DNA of 43,950 nt, taken from positions 1-43,950 of the IMG/VR virus record IMGVR_UViG_3300031963_000294; one strand, 5' to 3'. The translations under genes were made by a program, and so were the position numbers. The notes under the pieces were generated by a model, which made no database searches, was not told the origin of the DNA, and saw only the letters and a list, made by a program, of their open reading frames with translations. Below, in pieces: positions 34,576 through 41,770 of the stretch. How positions within the stretch are numbered: position 1 is the first letter of the stretch; each line of letters opens with the position of its first letter. The DNA comes from a virus.

Positions 34576-34577
34576 GA

Positions 34578-34901
34578 TTAACAGCTTTTTTTAGAGCCAC
34601 CTTTTCTCATCATTCCAGGTTTCATTGCCATACCATACATAGCTTTAGGCTTAGCTTTTGAAGCTCTTGTTTGCTTACCTTTGGTTGCAGTAACATTAAC
34701 TTCAGGTAAATTTCTAACATATGGTTCTTCAGTATCAGTAATGCCACCAGCATAATATTTACCTTTTACAGCCATTCCTAATTTTGCTTTTGGTAGTGCA
34801 GTTTTAGGAGCTTTAGAAGTACCACCAACTTTTCCACCTGGAGTTTTGTCAGCTCCTGTAAGTTTTTTAGACTTTGTTTTAGTTACGCATGCCTTTTTCA
34901 T
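34578..34901 (-). CDS. Small basic protein with MRKGG C-terminus
   Basis: 107 residues, basic, mostly disordered (Lys/Thr/Gly/Pro). A short predicted strand block (EPYVRNLPEVNVTATKGK) lies in the middle, and the end reads PGMMRKGGSKKSC, sharing MRKGG with the 119-residue basic protein and with the leftmost giant protein. It also has a YYAGG site before it. It is the first gene of the basic cluster, 11 bases after the capsid-associated gene. No family recognised. It could be a head-internal or precursor-type protein. Confidence 0.6.
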   Translation of the reverse strand: MKKACVTKTKSKKLTGADKTPGGKVGGTSKAPKTALPKAKLGMAVKGKYYAGGITDTEEPYVRNLPEVNVTATKGKQTRASKAKPKAMYGMAMKPGMMRKGGSKKSC

Positions 34902-34912
34902 TTTATTTTAAT

Positions 34913-35935
34913 TTAAGTGTTCCAATACTTTTCACAAGACTGATTAAGATCTTTTAAAATGTCTTCATGTAATGGGTTTTTTAAATGCTCAATTACATCA
35001 GAAACATTTCTACCAAGTAAACTATTTGTCTTAGCATGGTATATATATCCATCTGCCTTATGTATAATATACTTAAAAAAACTGGAATCACGAACAATTG
35101 ATTTAATTTTTAGTGTTTCCATGTCTAAATTAACTGCATCAATAAATGTTTTTGCTGCTCTTTCTTTGTTATTTTCAGCACCTTCTCCAGAAATATATTT
35201 ATCCATATTTTCATAGATAACATCTAATGGAGTTGATTTTCTATACTGAGAACTTACAGCATCCACAACTTTAGCAATGTAGAATAATTTAGTACTATTT
35301 TTATCATATAATTTTTGTAACTCTGAGTAAGCTTTGTTACGGAGTTTTTTGTACTCTGTTCTTACCATTACAGTTTCTTCCTCTTTATCTAGATAGAATT
35401 TAGGTGGTACTGCTTTTGATCTTGCATCATCATAACTTTTTGCAATCATTGCAAATCCTCCTGCTTCAATTGCATGAAGTTTAATTCTATCAAAAGGTTT
35501 ATTTGGATCAAGATATACTGGTTCATTACCACATGACATTTCTATCTTATTCCAAAATTCTTTATTATCAGGTTTAAGAAGTTTTACTTGATTCCAGAAA
35601 TCTTTATCTGTAGGATCAATAACATTTGCAGCCAATTCTCTTTCTAATTCAGCTACTGAACTTCTTATCTCTTTAATTCTTGCTTCTTTAACTTCAGGGT
35701 CTAATAGTTTAATTTCAGGAGCAAATTCATTTAATCCTGTAACATATCTTATTACACCATTATTTTCTAAACAAGCAAGTTGCTCATTATGAGTTACTCC
35801 GTCAAATAAACTCATTCCATAATCCTCTAACCCCATGTTAGTGGCTTGTTTGTCAAAGTAAGGTCTAACAGCAATATTTGTTTTTTTAATGCTGCCTACT
35901 CCTACTTCAACCATTGTAAAATCTGTTGTTTCCAT
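34913..35935 (-). CDS. Capsid-associated structural protein downstream of the major capsid gene
   Basis: 340 residues with an alpha-rich middle and no enzyme motif. It has a highly charged helix (VKEARIKEIRSSVAELEREL) and a helical segment KAYSELQKLYDKNSTKLFYI, then a shorter C-terminal domain. A gene of this kind directly after the capsid gene is usual in crAss-like phages. The leader has two copies of ACCAACAAAA before the ATG, and the capsid gene's terminator is 33 bases upstream of it, so expression may be lower than that of the capsid protein. I infer an auxiliary head or capsid protein. Confidence 0.55.
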   Translation of the reverse strand: METTDFTMVEVGVGSIKKTNIAVRPYFDKQATNMGLEDYGMSLFDGVTHNEQLACLENNGVIRYVTGLNEFAPEIKLLDPEVKEARIKEIRSSVAELERELAANVIDPTDKDFWNQVKLLKPDNKEFWNKIEMSCGNEPVYLDPNKPFDRIKLHAIEAGGFAMIAKSYDDARSKAVPPKFYLDKEEETVMVRTEYKKLRNKAYSELQKLYDKNSTKLFYIAKVVDAVSSQYRKSTPLDVIYENMDKYISGEGAENNKERAAKTFIDAVNLDMETLKIKSIVRDSSFFKYIIHKADGYIYHAKTNSLLGRNVSDVIEHLKNPLHEDILKDLNQSCEKYWNT

Positions 35936-35960
35936 TTTTGTTGGTTTTTTTGTTGGTTAT

Positions 35961-35997
35961 TAAAATTTAAAAAAAAGGGAGGAGTTACCCCCTCCCC
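35961..35997 (-). terminator. Intrinsic terminator after the major capsid gene
   Basis: On the minus strand, GGGAGG and CCTCCC pair around a GGGTAACT loop and are followed by eight T. This is one of the few GC-rich patches in the window and lies 18 bases after the capsid stop. Confidence 0.75.
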
Positions 35998-36014
35998 ATA
36001 TATATAGAGTCAGA

Positions 36015-37631
36015 TTAGAATGATCCGCCAGTTACTGGGTTTCTCATAACAATCTTCAATACCTTAGTTGGATCTTTTACCCAAATTGCAGGCATAGTTT
36101 GAGACATCATTACTCGGTATCCATTGAACTGTCCAGAAGACTGGAATCCTTGGGTACGACCCATGTAGTCCATAGTACCATTTTGATACCACCACTTCAA
36201 TTGATTATCCCAAGACAATTTCAATAAGTAGATATTGTCATTAGTGTTATCAGTGATATCAAAGATAATGAATGAGTAAGAAGATAATGGGAAACCATCA
36301 ATGATTGGGTTCTCAATATCATTTGTATGAATGTTGTCAAATGCAGGGTTCAATACAAACTTAACATTTGCCAAGAATGGAATTACATATGAAGTATAAG
36401 CAAATCCAAAGTTCAAGTCCATACCTTTACCAGTGATTGCACCAATATCAGCAGCCTGAATCAATAGACCAGAAGCAACTGCTTCTCTTTTGATAGCTTC
36501 ATTTACCATTCTCATTCCACCCATACCTGTTTGTACAACTAGTGAACGCTTAGGATCTGGACCTTGGAACTCAACTTTACCATTGAAGAAGTTATAGATT
36601 TCTCCACGGAATAAATCAAGAGTAAAGTTATTTTTGTTGTATACTCTTTTGAATGAGTTATCCAACTGTCTCCAAAGACCTACTGATAATCTAATATCAT
36701 CTGGACCATCTTGACGTACTCTACCTCCTTGTCCCCACATTAAGTAAGTCTCAATGTCAGTTGCAATTTTAGAAAGGTGAGCTGCTTCCATTTGAGTTAA
36801 GAAAGTTCTAGAAAGATCTCCATTATCAAATGCTTTTTTCACTTTGTCTTTACCCATAACTTTGATCATATCTTCTAATGAAGAGATAGAAGGATCATTG
36901 TTAGCACTAAAGTTTCTCCAGATCTCAGTTACAGGAACTGTACCATCTGCATTCATTCCACCTTTAATCATCAAGTCAGCACGAGATGAGATAGAATAAT
37001 GTACATGAGCTTCAGCACCACCAACAAAGTTATAGAACTCACGGAATGAAGTTCTTGTAGTGATGTCAGAGAATCTTTCACCATATTCACCTCTAGCAGA
37101 ACCTTTTCTGAATAGTTTAGTACCATTCTCTAAGAATCTGTTATCAAGGAATCTGAAGTTGTCATTGTTTACCAACTGAACTGTATAAACAAATCCATCT
37201 CCTAAAGGTAAGATATCTTCATCAGTAATGTACATCTCAACACCATTGTATTTGTCATAAGTGATGATATCACCATGTCCAAATTCTCTTCTGTTGATTT
37301 TAATACGGAAAGTATTACCATCTGTACCTTTAAAGGTATTGTTTGGTTCAATGTCTTCAATAATGTATGGAAGGTCTGTAGATACAGGAGTCTGCCATCT
37401 GTACTCTCCACGAGCATTATCAACATTGATTACATTTTTACCTCCAAATGATGACATTTGATAAAGAGGCATTTCAACTTTTTGAGCCATAGCCCAAAGG
37501 TCTACTGGACCTAAATCCATAGGTTCAGCATCTTTTAACATATTCACTAAGTGATAAGAGTCTACATGCGATGAAGCTTGGTAGGCTGTGTCTCTTAGGA
37601 ATATCCCATTGTTTAAAACTGGAGTTGCCAT
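36015..37631 (-). CDS. Major capsid protein (HK97-fold type inferred)
   Basis: 538 residues. Short N-terminal arm, then mixed alpha/beta core, no signal or enzyme motif. The gene sits after the portal and scaffold-like genes, is visibly less AT-rich than its neighbours, has an A/C-rich leader (AACAAACAAAAACAAATAAAAA) without Shine-Dalgarno, and is followed by a strong GC-rich terminator, all typical of the major capsid gene. Segments such as GARGEYGERF and a Gly-rich MGGMRMVNEA fit the core of HK97-fold capsids, but this fold is not proven by sequence. I assign it as the major capsid protein from length, place and expression signals; the nearest relatives I recall are capsid proteins of crAss-like phages. 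Confidence 0.75.
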   Translation of the reverse strand: MATPVLNNGIFLRDTAYQASSHVDSYHLVNMLKDAEPMDLGPVDLWAMAQKVEMPLYQMSSFGGKNVINVDNARGEYRWQTPVSTDLPYIIEDIEPNNTFKGTDGNTFRIKINRREFGHGDIITYDKYNGVEMYITDEDILPLGDGFVYTVQLVNNDNFRFLDNRFLENGTKLFRKGSARGEYGERFSDITTRTSFREFYNFVGGAEAHVHYSISSRADLMIKGGMNADGTVPVTEIWRNFSANNDPSISSLEDMIKVMGKDKVKKAFDNGDLSRTFLTQMEAAHLSKIATDIETYLMWGQGGRVRQDGPDDIRLSVGLWRQLDNSFKRVYNKNNFTLDLFRGEIYNFFNGKVEFQGPDPKRSLVVQTGMGGMRMVNEAIKREAVASGLLIQAADIGAITGKGMDLNFGFAYTSYVIPFLANVKFVLNPAFDNIHTNDIENPIIDGFPLSSYSFIIFDITDNTNDNIYLLKLSWDNQLKWWYQNGTMDYMGRTQGFQSSGQFNGYRVMMSQTMPAIWVKDPTKVLKIVMRNPVTGGSF

Positions 37632-37661
37632 TTTTTATTTGTTTTTGTTTGTTACTATTTA

Positions 37662-38933
37662 TTAAAATCTCTTGAACATATTATTTCTAGAGACGGTTCT
37701 TTGTACTGGTCTAGAAGCAACAGCAGATCTTCTTTCTGCTTCTTCATCTTGATTTGTATTAGATGAAGCAATTTTTCTAGACTGTTCAGTTTTTAATTGC
37801 CTTACTACTTTTTCTGTAGCTTGTTTTCCACCTTGGTCTCTTACTTTGTTTTTGTATCCATTTGGATCAGCAAGTAACCATAAAGCTTCTGCAATTAAAT
37901 CATGTCTTGGTTCTACAAACTGATACTTTTCTAATAAGTGTCCAAGTAAGTTTGTAGGTTTACCTGAAATTGACGGGTAGTTAGGTTGAACTAATCCAGA
38001 GTAAAGTAAACCCTGTGTCTTTCTGTCTAACTTAATACCACCTAATTCTCCTACAGATAATGTATTATACACATTGTCAGTATACAGTCTTGCTTGCTGT
38101 GTCTGTTGTTGTTTCTTATACTCTTGCTCTTGTAGTTGTCTTGCAATAATTTCTTCTTGCATTCTATCCAACTTAGGTTTAAACTGATTAGCTTTTTGAG
38201 CTAATCTATCTAAATCTTGCCAATCTTGAATTTCTGCTTCTATTTCTTCAGCTGTTCCAAAATTAGTTGCCCAAAGATATTGTCTTGCAATCTCAGCTTG
38301 ATCTCTTTCATCATCTGGGTCAAGTTCTCTTATTTCTTCTACTTGAGCTAAAGTTCTAAATAGACCTTTAAGATCTTGTCCACCATCAGCTACATATTTA
38401 GCAGCATATTGAAGTTCTTCTGGTAAAGCTTGAAAAAATTCTCTTGGAGTATTCTCTCTAATTCTAGCTTCTCTATCTTGAAAGTTTGCTTCAAATAATT
38501 CTCTAAAGTCTTTTGTTGTATATTCTTCTAGAGGCTTATCATCATCAAATGGCATCAAGGTACCTTCTTCAATCATTTTTTGTGCTAATTCAGCAAGACC
38601 TGATTTATCAATCTTTGGTCTTCCTTTATTACCAGCATCTTCTTCTTGAGTGATGAGTTCATTAAGTTCAGCAATAGTTTCTTCAACTTCTACTTTCTTC
38701 TCTTCATCTTCTTTCCTTTCTTCAGGAGTTTTAGTTTCAGGTTTGTCAAAGAACGTCATATCAGTTTTCTCTGCTGTGAAGACTGATTTTTTTTCAGGTT
38801 CTGATTTATCATTAGGAAGCATTACACTTTCTGCTCCTGGCATTCCAAATAATTCATCAATATTTACATCTACTTGTTCTACCGTTGTAGAATCCTGCAC
38901 CTGATCTTCAGGTTTGTTGTTGGTTGTTTCCAT
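37662..38933 (-). CDS. Acidic scaffold-like protein
   Basis: 423 residues with a strongly acidic, disordered N-terminal part (residues up to about 110, Glu/Asp/Lys-rich), helical and heptad-like segments in the middle (EEIEAEIQDWQDLDRLAQKA, LDRMQEEIIARQLQEQEYKK) and a basic C-terminus (SRNNMFKRF). This charge pattern, acidic and helical with a basic capsid-binding tail, is that of scaffolding proteins, and its place between portal and major capsid protein fits. No protease motif is seen. The ATG follows the leader AAAACCAACAAT, and a TTTGTATATT box lies 25-31 bases upstream of it. Role is inferred. Confidence 0.65.
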   Translation of the reverse strand: METTNNKPEDQVQDSTTVEQVDVNIDELFGMPGAESVMLPNDKSEPEKKSVFTAEKTDMTFFDKPETKTPEERKEDEEKKVEVEETIAELNELITQEEDAGNKGRPKIDKSGLAELAQKMIEEGTLMPFDDDKPLEEYTTKDFRELFEANFQDREARIRENTPREFFQALPEELQYAAKYVADGGQDLKGLFRTLAQVEEIRELDPDDERDQAEIARQYLWATNFGTAEEIEAEIQDWQDLDRLAQKANQFKPKLDRMQEEIIARQLQEQEYKKQQQTQQARLYTDNVYNTLSVGELGGIKLDRKTQGLLYSGLVQPNYPSISGKPTNLLGHLLEKYQFVEPRHDLIAEALWLLADPNGYKNKVRDQGGKQATEKVVRQLKTEQSRKIASSNTNQDEEAERRSAVASRPVQRTVSRNNMFKRF

Positions 38934-38957
38934 ATTGTTGGTTTTATGTTATATATC

Positions 38958-38967
38958 AATATACAAA
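38958..38967 (-). promoter_or_regulatory. TTTGTATATT box upstream of the scaffold-like gene
   Basis: TTTTGTATATTGATATA on the minus strand lies 25 bases before the ATG at 38933, in the 87-base gap after the portal gene. The scaffold-capsid pair may be driven from here. Confidence 0.35.
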
Positions 38968-39020
38968 ATAAACTTGGAAAATTTAAAAGCTTACAATACT
39001 TTTTTAGCACTATATAGCTA

Positions 39021-41765
39021 CTAGTCTTTTTTTCCTTTATCTACATCATATTTGTTTTTATTTTCTTGAGCAATTTGAAGTTGTTTATTTGCTATTTCTC
39101 TTTGTACTTGAAGCTTTTCTCTTTCAATGTCATTCTTTCTAGCTTGTTGAACATTTCTATTTGTTTCTTTTTCTCTTTGTAAATTTGTTTGTTCTTTGTA
39201 TTGCTCTGTATCTCTTATATCTTTCATAGCATCTCTAAAGTCTGACATTTGATTTTTGTCAAGATCTACAGTAGAACCATAGCCTGCAGCTCTAATTTCA
39301 GCTACAGTAATATCTTTCTGAATCATCTTATCATCTCTAGCAGCAGCTGCTTGAATCTCCATTTGTTTTTGTTTTTCAGCTGATGCAAGTTGTTCTTGTT
39401 GCATTTGTTGTTGCTGTTGCATTTCTTGTTGTTTCATCTCTTGCTGTTTTTGTTCTGATGATTTCAGAGCATTATTAAGTTCAGCAATTGACTCAGATTG
39501 AATAACTTTTCCTAGATCATATATACTAGCACCTGTAGTATTATTCTGCATAGCCATTTGTTTAAGTTGTTCTAGAACAGCTCTATGGTTAGCACTTGTA
39601 GTTGCAAATATATTTAAGTCTCTCATTAAAAGATCTGTACCTTCAATTTCAAAGTTTACTTTTTCATCTGCAGTAGTTATATATGATAATCTTACAGAAG
39701 GATTTGATGAATGATAATACTGAGCTAAGTCAGTTCTCATTTGATGAACTCTAGGCATTAGATAATCACAGTGTTGCATAAAGAACATTTCTGTTTGAGC
39801 ATATGATGCAGCAACAGCTTGTTCTACTCCAGTAGCAGTTTGTTGAGATAATTGCTGACCCATTCTTTGAGGATTAACACCTATAACTTCATAAGCTTGT
39901 TGCTTAAAGTGATTAGCTAATTGTATCCTAGTCATTAATCTTTCTGTCTGAGATAGATCAAGTTTTTGAAAATGAGAGAAGTTTAATGCATTCTCAGTGT
40001 TTGTAATAGAAGTATCCAATGGTAACATCTGGAAATTCTTCATTGCTACATATGCTTTTGCTAAGTTTCCTTTACCCCAATCTTCTCCTAATGAATGTCT
40101 TGGTAATGAATTTTGATCAAGCATGATGATAGTACCAAGCTCATCTACTAGTATATCTGCTATCTGATTATTGACAATGTTATATCCAATCTGGTATGGC
40201 TTCATTAAGTCAATAAGTGCTGTAGACTTTGTATTTCTATCTGAGAATACAGAACCTTCTACCGGAAGTTTGCAACCATATAAACTAGAATCACCTTTAA
40301 ATTGAAACTTAATAGGACATATTTTATTTTGGTTTATTCCTAAATATATTGGAGAAAATCCTCCAGGATTATTCATTCCCCAATATGAAGGAATATTAGG
40401 ACCTATCTTAACACCACCCCAAACTTCATTAATCCAAATCCAATCTATATGTTCTCCAAATACCAGATTATCTTTAGTTTTATTTTTAAATAATCTATTA
40501 TCATAAATTGGTTTCTCAGTAACCTTATAATCTTCAGTTACTATATCTGTAATAACTTCACCATTTTCTTCAATCTTAGTAAGATGGCCAAGTTTCTTTT
40601 GAGATTTCCAGTATATTGTACTTACTCTTAGTAAGAATACTGTACCTTGATCATAGTAATCTTCACCTTCCATAAGGATTTGATTAATAATATCAATGCT
40701 ATCCATAACAGTACCATTCATTGCAGTAGTGTACTGTCTATAAGCTAAAGATGGTGAATTAACATTCCATTCATGAGTTTTTGTAGCATCATAGAAAGAT
40801 CCATCATTTTGTATTCCTCCTGTTGTATAACCTGCAGATCTAATTGGATATACTGCTTCTAAAGCATCCATTTGCTCTTCAGTCATTAACCAACCATACT
40901 TATCAATAACATCTGATATACTTAACATATCAGTTTTACCTACCCAGTTTGCTTGTGATATATATCTTGCATCAGGTGATTTATGATAGAAAGTAATTAC
41001 TGGATTCCATAGTTCTACTTCATAATCATCTTCCATCATGCGGAAATGCCAGAATTCTCTATCTGTAATAAGCATGTCACGGAAACCTCTTTCTTCTAAC
41101 TCATCCATTTTAAATCTCTCAACATCAACTTTATGTTGATGCATAGCCCACTGTTCTATCATAGATCTATAATCTTTCTTAAAAAAAGATTCAATCTCAG
41201 AAAGAGTTTTTAGTTTATCAGGATTAGTTTGTTCTTGAGCCTCTGGTGAATTTGGATCTAATCCTTGTTCAATTAATGCACTGAGTATTTTAAATCTAGC
41301 ATTATCTAAAAGAGTGTCTTCTACCATTTTTCTTTTTTCTTCTAAAAGCTCATTGTATGATATATCATCAACAGCTCTATAAACAAGTTTGGTAGATCTC
41401 TTTGCAAATTCAGCTACTAAAACATTAATGACATTTGGAATAATAGGATAGAATTTTAATTCTAATGCTGACTGATCTTCTTTAGTTAATATTTCAACTA
41501 TATCTCTGTACTCATTATCTTCTTCAACAATATAGTCTGACTTATCTATAATACCTTTTGCAAGCTTATAGTTTTTCATAAGTCTTCTAGCATTTCTTCG
41601 GATTTGTTTAAGACCTTGCCATTCAACCCAGTCTAAATTCCAAGCAGCCCATTGGTCATCTTTTTCTTTTTTAGGAATAAACTGTAATGGTTGAGTTACA
41701 GTACCCATACGGTTAGTATCTGCCTTAGCTCCGTTTTTTAATTGAAGTGCATTATATATTTGCAT
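39021..41765 (-). CDS. Portal protein
   Basis: 914 residues. The body is alpha/beta with long helices and is followed by a Gln/Lys/Glu-rich helical tail (about 769-914: QQEMQQQQQMQQEQ, then AEKQKQMEIQAAAARDDK and further basic-acidic repeats), which may form a barrel extension. The gene lies 5 bases after the terminase gene. Length and position, and segments such as YEVIGVNPQRMG ahead of the tail ('l-x-v-n-P-x-x-x-G' is common in portals), support a portal role. Crassvirales portals are somewhat shorter; the long tail is at the upper end. Portal-type function is inferred with good confidence. Confidence 0.75.
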   Translation of the reverse strand: MQIYNALQLKNGAKADTNRMGTVTQPLQFIPKKEKDDQWAAWNLDWVEWQGLKQIRRNARRLMKNYKLAKGIIDKSDYIVEEDNEYRDIVEILTKEDQSALELKFYPIIPNVINVLVAEFAKRSTKLVYRAVDDISYNELLEEKRKMVEDTLLDNARFKILSALIEQGLDPNSPEAQEQTNPDKLKTLSEIESFFKKDYRSMIEQWAMHQHKVDVERFKMDELEERGFRDMLITDREFWHFRMMEDDYEVELWNPVITFYHKSPDARYISQANWVGKTDMLSISDVIDKYGWLMTEEQMDALEAVYPIRSAGYTTGGIQNDGSFYDATKTHEWNVNSPSLAYRQYTTAMNGTVMDSIDIINQILMEGEDYYDQGTVFLLRVSTIYWKSQKKLGHLTKIEENGEVITDIVTEDYKVTEKPIYDNRLFKNKTKDNLVFGEHIDWIWINEVWGGVKIGPNIPSYWGMNNPGGFSPIYLGINQNKICPIKFQFKGDSSLYGCKLPVEGSVFSDRNTKSTALIDLMKPYQIGYNIVNNQIADILVDELGTIIMLDQNSLPRHSLGEDWGKGNLAKAYVAMKNFQMLPLDTSITNTENALNFSHFQKLDLSQTERLMTRIQLANHFKQQAYEVIGVNPQRMGQQLSQQTATGVEQAVAASYAQTEMFFMQHCDYLMPRVHQMRTDLAQYYHSSNPSVRLSYITTADEKVNFEIEGTDLLMRDLNIFATTSANHRAVLEQLKQMAMQNNTTGASIYDLGKVIQSESIAELNNALKSSEQKQQEMKQQEMQQQQQMQQEQLASAEKQKQMEIQAAAARDDKMIQKDITVAEIRAAGYGSTVDLDKNQMSDFRDAMKDIRDTEQYKEQTNLQREKETNRNVQQARKNDIEREKLQVQREIANKQLQIAQENKNKYDVDKGKKD

Positions 41766-41770
41766 ATTAA

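Noticed and set aside
34959-35216. Plus-strand reading frame opposite the capsid-associated gene.
   Set aside because: Antisense shadow with no plausible start signal or neighbours in that direction; the other plus-strand frames of the window were rejected on the same grounds.
39000-39020. Possible terminator after the portal gene (TAGC/GCTA arms).
   Set aside because: A four-base stem with an AT loop is not convincing in sequence this AT-rich.
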